In this document: positions 1-11,254 of the stretch, in pieces
How positions within the stretch are numbered: the first letter of the stretch is position 1
Layout: every line of letters begins with the position of its first letter
Source: Neckera pumila
Lineage: Eukaryota; Streptophyta; Bryopsida; Hypnales; Neckeraceae
NCBI GenBank assembly: GCA_963969595.1
Contig: OZ018410.1
Coordinates: forward strand, 32,616,913 to 32,680,912
Length of the DNA: 64,000 nucleotides
Direction of reading: 5' to 3'
The notes under the pieces: generated by a model
What the model was told of the DNA's origin: nothing
Database searches by the model: none
The model's input: only the letters and a program-made list of their open reading frames with translations
Program-made: the position numbers and the translations under genes

Positions 1-1
1 C

Positions 2-1370
2 AGATCTTATCAATTCATTAACCACATGTGCAAATTTGAGAAACAACAACAACACAACTAACCCCTAAAGGACCAACATGCATTTTTTGGTTGTATAGAA
101 TTTTTGGGCATGTACGTACGACTAGAGATATCCATACTTTTGGCTGAAATTTTAATAGAAGGTGGGGGCGAGGAATATCTTCCATATGCACCAAATTTCA
201 TGACATTTGGGAATGTGAGTCAAAAGTTATGGCCTAATATGTTACTTCTTTTCGTAACTGGGCAGTTTGGGCAGATAAAAAAAATCACTTTTTTTGAAAA
301 CAGAAATTTGAAATTGGTTTTCTAGAGATATATATAGGTAAAAAGCTTTGAATCATCCCATTTTGATCAATGAATCAAAAGTTATGAAGATTTGAAGTTT
401 GCGGGCAGTTATGGATTCACTACTCTAAAATAATCTTTAAAGTCCTTTATCTTACTCAATTTCCAATTTTTTTTTAAAGAAATAAAATCCTAGGATGTAG
501 ATTATTTATTTCAACATTTTCCACCATTGGGATTAGCATTTTTCAATTTCATAATTAAATTCTTGACAATTTTGTATTTTGAATCATTCTCCACTACTAT
601 CCACTTACTATTTTTTTTCTATGTGTTGTACAATTCCAAATGAAGTAAAAAATTTCATGCATGTAGCCAACTTGTCTTGCAAAAAGAAATCAAAGAAGCA
701 CCATCATTTTGGACATTTTTTCATCGAAAAGTGAGCTTGTGAAGTGCTGCTGCCCTATTTTCGCAAGGCCAAAAAAAGGGTTTCTGTCAATTCAAATGCT
801 AATATCTTGCAATCTACATGGTGGAAAATTTTGAAATTTTTTCTACATATTCCCAAACAAGTTTACTACAAGATCCTACGGTTACATGTGTTCTTTTTTC
901 AGAAATTGGACATTTGTACTAAAAATGGCAATTTTCGAGTGTTTTCAGTGGGAACATAGTCATGGAACTTTAGGAGCTAATGCACCCATCCACCCACCTT
1001 CCAAAACAAAAAACATTTTTTATATATAGATACAATATATGAAATATTTATAGAATACATAAGGATATGATATATAGAATATTTATATGGTATGACATAT
1101 GGATACAAATATAGGATAAAAGATATAGGATATAAGGACATACATAGATCTTATCAATTAATCAACCACCTGTGCAAATAAAGAAAAAAATAAAACACCT
1201 GATTTGTTCACTTACCCACCTTCCAAAACCAGAAACCAATTTTTTGATACAAGTACAATATATGGAATATATATAGAATACATATGGATATGATATATGG
1301 AATATATATAGAATACATATGGATATGATATATGAAATATTGACATAGTATGACATACAAATACATATAT
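2..1370. repeat. Tandem duplication of a ~225-bp AT-rich unit, first copy split by a transposon
   Basis: The stretch AGATCTTATCAATT...TGTGCAAAT at 2-36 recurs at 1146-1179, and CCACCTTCCAAAAC followed by the TACAATATATG/GATATGATATAT run at about 995-1090 recurs at about 1208-1290. The second copy (about 1146-1370) is continuous. The first is interrupted by the 0.9 kb element at 62-976, so the second copy is an empty site for that insertion. The region also carries short GATATGATATATGGAATAT-type tandem repeats. No coding potential is seen. Confidence 0.65.
62..976 (+). mobile_element. Non-autonomous piggyBac-like element, family 1, copy a (CTAA duplication)
   Basis: The element begins CCCCTAAAGGACC and ends ACTTTAGGAG, giving inverted ends. 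CTAA lies directly on both sides (58-61 and 977-980). CTAA is not its own reverse complement, so this is a direct duplication and not part of the inverted repeat. At the paralogous empty site a single CTGA is present (1199-1202). At least seven more copies occur in the window, several also bounded by TTAA or CTAA. There is no reading frame of note. A 4-bp TTAA-type duplication with ends starting in C runs is the signature of the piggyBac superfamily; that assignment is inference. Confidence 0.7.
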
Positions 1371-1934
1371 TTTTTCTAAAAATGCTAGATTACAATCAAT
1401 ATGGGATTACAACTATATCTTGCATTTCTTATCATGTATATGGGAGGTGGTAATGAATAAGAATATGGATATGGGGTATTAATTCACTACTTTATTAAGT
1501 GAGTGGATTGTTATCTCTCACTATCTCCTCAAAAAGGTACACTACAATCTACACTCTACAATTCATCAATTTGAAAGTAAACTTCTCTTAATGTATTGGA
1601 AAGTCATTTTCATGGATTTGAATTATTGTGTGTTTTCCAATACTAGAGTACCTAAACATTTTGTAGATCTTGTTTATATTTCCAAAAACAATCTAATGTA
1701 CCAAAAAATGAACCACATGAAAATGGATATCATAAAAATTCATTGTTATTAATGTAAGGAATCTTATTCTATTCAAACTTGCACAATATTCAAACTTTCA
1801 CACTAATTGAATATACTTCTATAGTGTGTTTTGAGTTTCTTTAAAAAGAAGAACAATGAAAGTTATGCTTGAGTTAGTATGGTAAAGGAGTTAGTAAATA
1901 AATTAGTAAATATATTAATAAATCTAGGGATAAA
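1371..1934. other. AT-rich intergenic stretch, nothing recognised
   Basis: No open frame with family resemblance, no clear inverted ends and no RNA gene are visible here. Composition is strongly AT-rich like the surrounding repeats. Confidence 0.5.
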
Positions 1935-2088
1935 CATTAGAGAAAAAATCAGCCCTCCGGAGGGCTCTCCTTTAGTATCCTAAAATTTTGTTTTAAGGGG
2001 TTGAAAAATTAGTTTTTCTCCTATTTCCGCGCAACTAAAATTGTTGTGACAATGGTGTTGGGATCCAAATTTTTGAATAAAAATATTT

Positions 2089-2137
<49 letters not shown>

Positions 2138-2316
2138 TTTAAGAAAATCTTTAAAAAAATAAAAAATAAAAATTGCAAAATTCAACTGCTCTAGCAAGTA
2201 GTCATACACTCTGACTGCTCACCAAGGGCACTTTTCCAAGTTGACAAACCAAGCTTGAAATAGCTTGGCATGTCAACTTGGAACAGCCCTTTGGAGGGCT
2301 GATTTTTGCTCTAATG
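1935..2316. mobile_element. CATTA element, family 3, copy a
   Basis: Termini are CATTAGAGAAAAAATCAGCC on the left and, inverted, GGCTGATTTTTGCTCTAATG on the right; the inverted repeat continues through CCCTCCGGAGGGCT. A GC-richer subterminal part (with CGCGCAACTAAAATTG) flanks a core of (TAA)n at about 2089-2136. A second copy lies at 45479-45845. Flanking bases (GATAAA on the left, AGTTGC on the right) show no direct duplication. If the TA inside CATTA were counted as target, it could be read as a Stowaway-type MITE; the shared CATTA in other families argues against this. Confidence 0.75.
2089..2136. repeat. (TAA)n microsatellite
   Basis: About 15 uninterrupted AAT/TAA units in the core of the CATTA element. 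Confidence 0.95.
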
Positions 2317-2359
2317 AGTTGCCTAGGTTGGGATGGATTCATGAAAGGTGTAAACTTAA

Positions 2360-2890
2360 CTACTAAAAGAACCAAACAACGTTTTTTGGCAACATAGAAA
2401 TTTTGGATAGCTCACTAAGAAAAAAAAAATTCCGCTTTTTCCTTTGAAATTTTTACATTACACGTGGTCAAGATTAGCTTTAAGGTGCAATAATCTTTGT
2501 AATTTTCAACAAGTGCAGCTCATGCAACTCAAAAAATGTACTTCTTTAAAAAACCTAAATTTGAAATCGATTTTTTAGATTTATATATATAGAGAAAGCT
2601 TTAAATCATTCCATTTTGGTTCAGGAGATGAAAGTCTTGAGGAGTTTTTGTTTGCCGCCAATTATGGAATCACTACTCTAAAATAAATTTTGAAGTCCTT
2701 TATTTAACTTAGTCGAGAACTCAGTTTTCAAATGTTTTGGAAAAAAATTAAATCATAGGATGTAGATTGTTTATTATAACAGCAAAACCATTGAGATTGG
2801 CATATTTTTTATTTTATAACAAAATTCTTAGCAATTTGGTATTTTGAATCATTTTCTACTTCTTTTTGCTTATTCTTTTTTCAAGCATGA
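2360..2890 (+). mobile_element. piggyBac-like element, family 1, copy b (3' truncated)
   Basis: It follows TTAA (2356-2359) and starts CTACTAAAAGAACC. The text up to about 2890 matches the left half of the copy at 25279-26178, including AACATAG(A)AATTTTGG and the GCTCACTA segment. The right half and right terminus are missing. Non-coding. Confidence 0.6.
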
Positions 2891-3346
2891 ATATTATTAT
2901 TATTATTATTATTTTTTGACATTTTTAAAATGTATTTCCTACTTTTTCTTCATCATATTATAGAGATTTGCAAAGATCTACATTTTTTTGGATAAGATAT
3001 TTGAAAGATGAAATCTACCATTTGGGAAGAGTTGAAAATATTTCTTTTTGAAACTCAAGCATCAGGATTTTGCAATTGGAAAGGTTTCTTATTTTGAAAT
3101 TTTAGGAGGATGTACTATAATAAGTTAACTAATGGATCCTATAGTTGAATTTGCTTAAAAATAAATATAAATGAAGATTTTAGTTTTGCTTTGGAGACTA
3201 GTATTTTGAAGCAGTTTTAGGCCTCTAAATATGAAAGAACTTTAGAGTTAATCAATCTCAAATTCTTTGAAATTTTGGAACCACAATACAATGAATTTGA
3301 AACATCCAAGCACATTTAGAGGTCAATGCTTGCTATTTTCAATTGA
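2891..3346. other. AT-rich intergenic stretch, nothing recognised
   Basis: A short (ATT)n run occurs at about 2890-2911. Otherwise no gene, RNA or inverted ends could be supported. Confidence 0.4.
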
Positions 3347-3564
3347 ATAAGGTAGGAGGTCCAAAATGGGCCTATTTAAGAGCTAGAAATTAATTTGGAG
3401 AGGTTAGACTTCTTGAAGTATTTTTTTGTAAGTTTTCCTTGAAAGACAAATGGAATTGGCATCCAATCCAAGTCATTTCATATTTTTGGAGCTTCAAGGA
3501 ATTAGTCATGAATTTTTGAAGTTGAAATGCAATGGTCACTAAAAGCCTCCTCCTCCTACCTTAT
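3347..3564. mobile_element. MITE family 5 (TAAGGTAGGAGG ends), copy A
   Basis: The left end ATAAGGTAGGAGGTCC is mirrored by GGCCTCC..CTCCTACCTTAT-type sequence on the right. The internal segment with AATGGAATTGGCATCCAATC and CAAGTCATTTCATATTTTT-type text recurs in the copies at 7309, 7975 and 9831, so this is a family and not a chance inverted repeat. Non-coding. Confidence 0.65.
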
Positions 3565-3901
3565 ACGGGAAATGAGTACCATAACAATGATATTGTTGAA
3601 TGTTCCAACTAAAATAGCATAAAAATCAAAATTTTGGTCAAAAAAATATGGCTCACAAATGTGTTTCAACAAATATAATGACAATTAGCCAATAGAGAAC
3701 TGTTAGCAACTTCTATCTAAGAAGGCAAAAATGTTGAACAATTGTAGATAGAGACACAATTGGGTCAAAGTTCTATAATGGCTATACATACCTTGCTAAT
3801 GAGGCACTAGCCATGACACGATAGGAAAGTTTGATTGTTGTCTTCAGGCATTTTTCTTTAATGTTTTTAAAATCCAAAACCTTGCATTGCTAGTTTTTTA
3901 A

Positions 3902-4678
3902 CCCTTAAAGGACTAAGGCCTTTTTTCTGCCAAAAAACACTCAAAACTGCCATTTCTATAGCAAATAGTAAAAAAAATTGAAAATTTAGTTTTTTACAAA
4001 TCAATCTATAGGATATTACACTTAACTAGTATAAAAAATGTGTAGAAAAATTTCAAAATTTTTGACCGCACAGATTGCAAGATAGCTGTGTTTAAAGTGA
4101 AAAAAAAAATTCAGCACATTGGGGGGCTACATTATTTGACTTTGAACCTTCTCAACTTTGCACTACAAAGTTTTGAGCTTTAAATCTTTATGGTGGAGAA
4201 TTGAGTTGAGAGTCTAGAACAAACAAAAAATTCAATAAAACTTAATTTTTATACTTTAAAAAATTGTTAAGTAGAAGTAGGTACGAGATAGAAGGAAAAT
4301 CTAAATTATTAATATCTCTAAAATGGAATTAAAATGCACTCATTCCAATTGTAAGATTTTTCTAGCAAGCAAGCTAAACCATGTGGAACTTTTTTTCTTG
4401 AGAAATTGTAAAAATTGCATTCAAAAATGAATCCTAGAAGTTTTTTTTTCAAAAAAATGCTCCAATTACCCGAAAAAATAGATTGTCCATAACCTTTTGA
4501 TAACAAATCCAAATGGAATGAATCAAAGCTTTCCATATAGACAAAATTAAAATCTATGAAAAAAAAAAAAATTAAATTAAATTTTTGAAATTTGTTTTTG
4601 ATGCCCCTTCTCCCTCCCTCCCCCCCTCCAAGCTCCCCTCTCTATTGTTTTGAGCATAACTTTTGTTCCCAAGCACCG

Positions 4679-4750
<72 letters not shown>

Positions 4751-4872
4751 ACAAAGCTAATCAATTTTTCTATCTTCAAAAGAAATTTTAAAAATCAAGA
4801 CAAAAAATCAAACTATAGGTGCCTGCCCAAAATTTCCATTTGTCCTCCAAAGGGACAATGGTCTTTTAGGGA
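3902..4872 (-). mobile_element. piggyBac-like element, family 1, copy c
   Basis: Bounded by TTAA on both sides (3898-3901, 4873-4876), with ends CCCTTAAAGGACT and CTTTTAGGGA. Orientation is reversed relative to copy a: the AAACACTCAAAACTGCCATTT block lies on the left. It has been expanded internally by a C/T-rich run and a long (TA)n microsatellite. Non-coding. Confidence 0.65.
4684..4748. repeat. (TA)n microsatellite
   Basis: About 32 uninterrupted TA units inside a family 1 element. The tyrosine-isoleucine reading frames over it on both strands are artefacts. Confidence 0.97.
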
Positions 4873-4876
4873 TTAA

Positions 4877-5271
4877 TCTCATTCTAATGTGATGTGTATG
4901 TTACTTTAACAACACTGCAATTCATTTTTCAAGTTAGAAAATAAAGCAACTACTCCACAAAAGTCTCTATCTTTATAGCACCATTGGCTTCATTTTTGAA
5001 TGAGGCCCTTAAAAAATTTCCTCACATGTATTTTCTACCAATCAAATATCCCTCCTTCAATCTAGAGCCAATAATGATAAAAACCTTTATAAATCGTAGT
5101 CAATTTATTACTATCGTATCATTTATTTCAAGGAGTCTTGCACTATGACATAGAGCCCACCTTTGAAAAGAAACAACTACCATATACATACGTAATTGGC
5201 TCTCTTCTTCAGGACGGTCCCTATTTGCTTTTAGAAGATTGAAGATTGCACTTTGAATATTTGTGTCTACA
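4877..5271. other. Intergenic, nothing recognised
   Basis: No coding similarity, RNA gene or clear element ends are visible. Confidence 0.4.
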
Positions 5272-5930
5272 GGGCCGCTTTACATCTAGAGGCGAACCAA
5301 TTTGTTGTGTCAGAGGCCAAAAATCCTCACTTGTAATTGGACAAATTGTTGAAATCAGTCCAAACCTTTATATACCTAGCAGCTAGGCCAATTTGGTGGG
5401 ATGAATTTTTTCTTAAAAGAAGTCATGATTTGACATGGCGTGAGCTTGTTGAATTGAGTGCACCAAAAATGGGAGGCAATCCTTGGCTTTAGGGCCAATG
5501 TCAGATTTCAATTCAATTTTTTTTATTCTTATAAAACATTATTTTTTTCAATCAAATCAAATCAAATGTTTTAAATTTTGTGCAATTGGCCTCAAGGGGA
5601 ATTGGCCCAACCTCTAGGTGTAAAGTGACCTTGAAGAGAGAAAGAAGGACTAAAATTTTCTAGATTTTTTTTTTAATGGCCTAAATTCTTGGCCTCAAGG
5701 CCTTTACATATGGAAGAATTGGCCCCTATTATAATCGTAGGAGCCATAACTAATTGAAAAAGTTTCTTTTGCCAACAAGTGATTAATTTAACTTCTTTAG
5801 ATATATTATAACAAAATAATACTTATTCTAATGAATAGTTGAAGACGGCCTTCAATAAAAAAAAGGGGCTAAAATTCTGTGAAATTGGCCTCAAGGGAAA
5901 TTTGCCCGCCTTCTAAGTGTAAAGCGGCCT
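5272..5930. mobile_element. MITE with GGCCGCTTTACA inverted ends
   Basis: The left end GGGCCGCTTTACATCTAGAGG is matched, inverted, by the right end around 5899-5930 (TTCTAAGTGTAAAGCGGCC). The similarity continues for about 34 bp into an AAATTTGCC/CCAATTTG zone. A second, weaker right-end-like block sits at about 5580-5632, which suggests an internal duplication or nested copy. No open frame. Target duplication is unclear. Confidence 0.6.
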
Positions 5931-5967
5931 AAGACTAATTAAAAAATGCTTAAAAACCTCAATTTAA

Positions 5968-6632
5968 CCCCTAAAGTTCCTTGACTATGTTTTCACTGAA
6001 AAAGCTCAAAAACTGCCATTTTTAAGAACAAAGAACCAAAGTTTTGAAAAAAAGCTTTTTTTGACACATGTAACCATAGGATCTTCTAGTATGCTAACTT
6101 GAGAATATGTGGTAAAAATTTCAGAAATTTCCACCACGTGGAGTGCAAGATATAAGCATTCAAATTCACCCAAATCATATTTTAGGTCCTACAAAAGAAC
6201 AGGGCAGCTGGACTTCACAAGCTCACTTTTCTATGAAAAAATGTCCAAAATGGTGGTGCTTCTTTGGATTCTTTTCCTAAACAGGTTGGCTACATGCCTT
6301 AAAAATTTCAGATCATTTGGAATTGTACAACATATAGGAAAAAATAGTAAGTAGACAGTAGTAGAGAATGATTCAAAATACTAAATTGTTAAGAATCTAA
6401 TTGCAGAATTGAAAAATGCCAATTCCAATGGTTGCAATGCTGTACTAGACAATCTACATCCTATAAATTCTATTTTTTTCCAAAAAAATAAATTTTCCAA
6501 TTTTTTTTGAAAATTGGGTAAGATAAAGGACTTCAAAGTTCATTTTAGAGTAGAGAATCCATAATTGCCCGCAAACAAAAATCCTCATAACTTTTGACTC
6601 ATTAATCAAAATGGAATGATTCAAAGCTTTTT

Positions 6633-6721
<89 letters not shown>

Positions 6722-6974
6722 CAATTTCAAATTTTTATTTTTGAAGAAAGTGATTTTCTCTGATCTCCCCAAATTGCCCGAGTTGAGAAACAAACTACAT
6801 ATCATGCTATAACTTTTGATTCATATTTCCAAAATTCATGAAATTTAGTGCATATGAAAGATATCCCTTGTCCCCACCTTTGATTGAAATTTGGGCCAAA
6901 AATATGGAAATCTCTAGTCACACGTATCTACCGAAAATTTCTATGCAGCCAAAAAATGCATGGTCCTTTAGGGG
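5968..6974 (-). mobile_element. piggyBac-like element, family 1, copy d (best-preserved ends)
   Basis: TTAA flanks both sides (5964-5967, 6975-6978), and the termini CCCCTAAAG and CTTTAGGGG are perfect inverted repeats. The element is 1007 bp in reverse orientation and contains a compound CT/CA microsatellite that expanded inside it. It has no transposase frame, so it would depend on a transposase supplied in trans. Confidence 0.75.
6635..6718. repeat. Compound (CT)n(CA)n microsatellite
   Basis: About 23 CT units run directly into about 19 CA units. Serine/glutamate-arginine and cysteine-valine frames over it are artefacts. Confidence 0.97.
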
Positions 6975-7308
6975 TTAAAAATGTTTGATTAGTCTTGAAA
7001 GACCTAGTGCTGTACAACTAGTGCACTCTTCACTTGGTGCATGGAAATTACTCCTTCAAAAGTAAAACAATCAACAATACACCTACAACTATCTTTTGAT
7101 CAGGGTCTGGGAAATTTCTGAGGATTATCAACTAGTTTCCTCTAATTTCCATACTGAACCGGTTTCTCAAGTACTGAGTCCGGTTATTTTCTCTCTTTTT
7201 CTCTCTTTTCTATTCAAAACAGAAATTTTAGAATTTTTCCACCGGTTTTTAGCCAATGTTTTCAAATCACAACCGTTTTTTTTTTCAATTCAACCAGCTA
7301 AATTGTAA

Positions 7309-7723
7309 CTAAGGTAGGAGGCTCGAATTCTAGAGGGTCATTTAGAACCGCCATATAGACTGGTTTAGAATGAACATGAGGTGGTCTTTAAATGGACGTT
7401 CTATAGTCATTGAATGGATCAAAAAGAAAAATATTATTTATTCCCAGAGCCAATTGTTGTCTTGCTTTCTCCATTTCTCTCTAGAAGTTGCAAGTGAACG
7501 GTTTATGGAAGACCTAGGGTCATAAAGAGGGACTTATGACACATCTTGTTTGAAAATTCATAAGTAATCAAAAATACTTCAAAAAATATGAAATGACTTG
7601 GGTTACAATCAGAATCTATTTCTCTTTGTCTAGAAAATGAGCAAAAAATAATTCCATCCAAGAAACCACATGAAAAAGGCGGACCAGCCCTTAGATGCTC
7701 GCTTTAAGAGCCTCCTACCTTAG
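7309..7723. mobile_element. MITE family 5, copy B
   Basis: The ends CTAAGGTAGGAGGCTC and GAGCCTCCTACCTTAG are perfect 16-bp inverted repeats. The right half carries the family text (ACTTCAAAAAATATGAAATGACTTG). It is about 415 bp and non-coding. No convincing target duplication: flanks are GTAA and CTGC. Confidence 0.75.
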
Positions 7724-7974
7724 CTGCCGGTTCTTCCCGGACATTGCTTTTGATGCAAAAGATTGGCCCTAAGTTGCAGTACAACCCCATTCCCCACCTT
7801 CTTAAGTCCATTCCCTGCCGCCTTACAGACCCTGTCCTTCAGTATGTAAAAGTTCATCCTCAAATCATGATACACATTAACACAACCCCGGACAGCCAAT
7901 CAAGCTTGCAAGGGGGGTGACATACTGACATCAAAGCCCTTGAAATATGCTGACCAGAATGCTGGCCTTTTACT

Positions 7975-8306
7975 CTAAGGGAGGAGGCTCTGAAATCGAC
8001 CAGGTTCTAAAATGGTGCCCTAAGTTAAATTTACAATGTATGTACATTTTGTTTTTGCATAGCCTGCAGCTATATTCAGTCAGTGTAGATTATAGCTAGG
8101 GCACGATTTAAGAGCCCTATACCCTTTCAACTTCAAAATTGGATAACTAATTCCAAAAAGCTTCAAAAAATATAAAATGATTTGAATTACATGTCTATTC
8201 TACCTGCCTTTCAAGGAAAATTCACTGAAAAATATTTCATGATGTTTCACCTCTCCAAAATTCAGCCAAAACCTTTAGATGGTCGGTTTTTAGCCCTCTC
8301 CCTTAG
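7975..8306. mobile_element. MITE family 5, copy C
   Basis: The ends CTAAGGGAGGAGGCT and AGCCCTCTCCCTTAG are inverted repeats with few mismatches. The internal text, including GGTTCTAAAATGG and the AAAATTCA...CTCTCCAAAATTCAGCC part, matches copy D in reverse orientation. Non-coding. Confidence 0.7.
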
Positions 8307-8449
8307 AGCTTGAAGCGGAATTTCTCACTTATCCCATAGCCAGAGTGTTTGTAATAGCATTGCTCAGCAATCAACTAATTAATGTGTGCATTCATTGAAA
8401 AGCAACAACTTGCTCAACTATGATCAACCTGGCTTTCAAAGGTGTATAA

Positions 8450-8781
8450 GAGCATCTCCTGCAACCCTCCACCCAAATTGTTCCTTCAATCAAGATCTGT
8501 CTAATTTGAAGGTGATGGCCACTTGAATCCCCAATAGTCCAATTCACTAAATATACTTCCAACCAATTGCAAGTCACGAAACTTGCAAAAGCAATAAGTA
8601 AGCAATGACAATTGCTAATTCCAAGAGAAAATATAGAGGAGAGGGGCCGTAAAGGAGTGCACCAAATATGGATTATTTGGTGTGTGAAAGTGAAAATATA
8701 CTGTGAAAACACTAGAATTGATTGCTTATCATCCAAAAATTAGAGGTGGAGGGGTTCTTTGGCGGGGTGCAGGAGATGCTC
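8450..8781. mobile_element. Tourist/PIF-Harbinger-like MITE (GAGCATCTCC ends, TAA duplication)
   Basis: The left end GAGCATCTCCTGCAACCC and the right end GGGTGCAGGAGATGCTC are inverted. The similarity runs about 27 bp. TAA lies directly on both sides (8447-8449 and 8782-8784), the 3-bp duplication typical of PIF/Harbinger elements. At 332 bp it is too short to encode a transposase. The open minus-strand frame across it is not conserved-looking. Confidence 0.75.
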
Positions 8782-8917
8782 TAATAACTTTCTTCATGCA
8801 GTAGAGGTAACCCTTTATTTGTGTCAAAAAAAAAGAAAAAAAGAAAAAGAAAAAGGTGTATAATAAGAGCATCATCAATGAAATAAAACACATGGGGGAC
8901 ATAATCAACATAACTAA

Positions 8918-9830
8918 CCTCTAAAGTTCTATGGCTATGTTTTCACCAAAAACACTCAAAAATTGCCATTTTTAGTACAAGTATCCAATTTTTGAATTTT
9001 TTTTTGACACATTTAACCACAAGATCTTGTAGTATTTTGACTTGAGAACACATGGTAAAAATTTCAGAAATTTCCACCGCGTGGATTGCAAGATATAAGC
9101 ATTCAAATTCACTAAAACCATTTTTTTGGCCTTGCAAAAAACAGGGCAGCAACACTTCACAAGCTCACTCTTTGATGAAAAAATGTCCCAAATGATGGTG
9201 CTTCTTTGAATTCTTTTCCTCGACAAGTTGATTACATGCTTGCAAAATTTTACTTCATTTGGAATTGTACAACATGTAGGACAAAAATAGTAAGTAGATA
9301 GTAGTAGAGAATGACTCAAAATACTAAATTGTCAAGAATTTAATTATGGAATTGAAAAACATTAATCCCAATGGTGGCAATGTTGTAATAAAAAATATGT
9401 ATCCTATGATTTTATATTTTTCAAAATAACATTGAAAATTGAGTACAATAAAGGACTTTAAAGTTTATTCTAGAGTAGAGAATCCATAATTGCCCGCAAA
9501 CTTAAAATCTTCATAACTTTGACTCACTGATCAAAATGGATTGATTCAAAGCTTTTTACGCATATGTATCTCTAGAAAACCAATTCCAAATTTTTTTTTG
9601 AAAGAAGTGTTTTTTCTGATCTGCCCAGACTATCCAGTTACAAAAAAAGTAACATATTAAGTCATGACTTTTGACTCACATTTCCAAATGCCATGAAATT
9701 TTGTGCATATGAAAGATATTCCTTGCCCACCTTTTTTTAAAATTTCAGCCTAAAATATGGATATCTCTAGTCACACATACCTGCCCAAAAACTCTAAACA
9801 ACCAAAAAATGCATGCCAGTCCTTTAAGAG
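8918..9830 (-). mobile_element. piggyBac-like element, family 1, copy e (CTAA duplication)
   Basis: CTAA stands on both sides (8914-8917, 9831-9834), with ends CCTCTAAAG and CTTTAAGAG. The right-hand CTAA is also the first four bases of the family 5 MITE that follows, so this element inserted into the terminal CTAA of that MITE. It is reverse-oriented, 913 bp and non-coding. Confidence 0.7.
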
Positions 9831-10419
9831 CTAAGGTAGTCTGCTCTTAAAGCGACCTTTGAAGAGCTGATTGCGTTGGGGGGAATCTAAACTCTTTGAA
9901 ACAATTTTTAGCAAATTTTTTTGTTGGAAGGCAAATGGAATTGGCATCTAATCCAAGTTGTTTCATATTTTTTGGACCTCTGTAGAGTTAGTTATAAATT
10001 TTTGAAGTTGAAATCCAATGGTCCTAAAAGTGTCTCCTTCCTGAAATGTCATTAAAAGAGATTTGAGGGCATTGGAGGGCCATTTCAGGCCCGTTTCCTA
10101 ATCTGGCCAAATCTGTAAACAGCCGGTATGGGCTGTCAAAATATATTTTTTTTCAAAAAAAAAAAGATTTTTTTTTCTCTTCCAATATCATTTCAAGCCA
10201 ATTTTTTTTTTTTTTTCTGAAAATGACATGGCACTCTCTCGACCACATTAGCCAACAGCTTTCCTGCATAGGAATGCTACGAGAACGCAGGATAGCTCGC
10301 GGGCTCTTGGAGGCCTCAAATCTCTTCTAATGCTATTCGTGCATTGAAAAAAGAAAAATGTACCTTTATGTTAGAGGTCAGTTTTAGAACATGAGCACTT
10401 TTAGAGTGTCCTACCTTAG
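9831..10419. mobile_element. MITE family 5, copy D, interrupted by a CATTA element
   Basis: The outer ends are CTAAGGTAGTCTGCTC and GAGTGTCCTACCTTAG. The left part matches copy A (AAATGGAATTGGCATCTAATCC). The right part, read in reverse, matches the left part of copy C (AGGTAGGACACTCTAAAA, GTTCTAAAACTG, TACATTTT). Removing the 283-bp insert at 10050-10332 leaves about 306 bp, close to the 332 bp of copy C. Confidence 0.65.
10050..10332. mobile_element. CATTA element, family 4, copy a (nested in MITE copy D)
   Basis: Termini CATTAAAAGAGATTTGAGG and, inverted, CCTCAAATCTCTTCTAATG. The subterminal zones are GC-rich (GAGGGCCATTTCAGGCCCG, AGCCGGTATGGGCTGTC) and the core is an A-tract/T-tract (about 10142-10217). 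Its partner is at 46338-46608. Immediate flanks (AAATGT on the left, CTATTC on the right) show no target duplication. Confidence 0.75.
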
Positions 10420-11058
10420 CACTACAAAAATGTGCAAGGCAAAAGTCACAAACTTTTGTTTGAAAATATTGAAGCTCCCACAAGAATGAGGGCCAACTTG
10501 GCCTTGTATTTGGGTCTAAGGGTGATGTGGACACATTTGTAGTCTTTTATGCTCCCGTTGGATGTAAGGACACGGCAAGTGGTACAACAACAAAAGAAGC
10601 TCCGTACCTTTTGCAAAACAAGTAAAAATAGTATGTGAAATACTATCCCTCCCTTGATGATGCTCCTAGAGCACGCTTGCATGCTAATTAAAGTTGTTTA
10701 TGCCATAAAACTTCACCTCACATTTGACGAGGCCTCTAACTTCTTATTTCCCGCCTTTACACACTACAATTGTTTGAAAAATAGTGGATTGACCAAGCAC
10801 CATTGGAATGGAGGAAAAATGTGACTTTAAGTTAGAATTTGTTGGCCTAGTCTTGACATAGTAGGGTAGAAAATATTTGGAGGGGTTTGAACACTTTTTA
10901 TCCAAATTGGTTGTGGATGATACTTTCCTAGTTCAAAGATGCCAGTGCACTATGTTAAAGCCATAAAAAGAAGGCACTCAAATTGATGCAAGACTTTTCA
11001 AAGTCATATAGGGTTTCCCTTCAATAAGGGGTCTACAGTTCTCAAGTTCTTAACATTA
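10420..11058. other. Intergenic, nothing recognised
   Basis: A minus-strand open frame at 10446-10682 has no recognisable motif and no supporting splice context. No element ends were identified. Confidence 0.4.
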
Positions 11059-11252
11059 GAGTTAATTGTAAAGGTCTCCCTAGTTTGTAAAAAGGGTGTT
11101 AGAGGAAGGCTTAACTAAGACTAAATAGTACAAAAGAAATACAACACCAAACTCTATCAGACCCCAGTTTTGATGCTCCAAGGAATTTCATCCTATACTT
11201 TTCACAAACTCCAACTCCTGTTGCCTCATTATACACACTTTACGATTAACTC
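11059..11252. mobile_element. Stowaway-like MITE, family 6, copy a
   Basis: The ends GAGTTAATTGTAAAG and CTTTACGATTAACTC are inverted, with TA on both sides (11057-11058, 11253-11254). The interior, including GAGGAAGGCTTAACTA and CACCAAACTCTATCAGA, is found in reverse orientation in the copy at 45896-46073. A TA target and 194-bp length fit a Tc1/mariner-type MITE. Non-coding. Confidence 0.65.
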
Positions 11253-11254
11253 TA

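Noticed and set aside
4572..4876. Open frames of alternating Tyr-Ile on both strands
   Set aside because: They are translations of the (TA)n microsatellite.
6454..6717. Cys-Val and Glu-Arg rich open frame
   Set aside because: Translation of the (CT)n(CA)n microsatellite.
8392..8736. 114-codon minus-strand open frame
   Set aside because: Lies almost wholly inside a Tourist-like MITE and has no recognisable motif.
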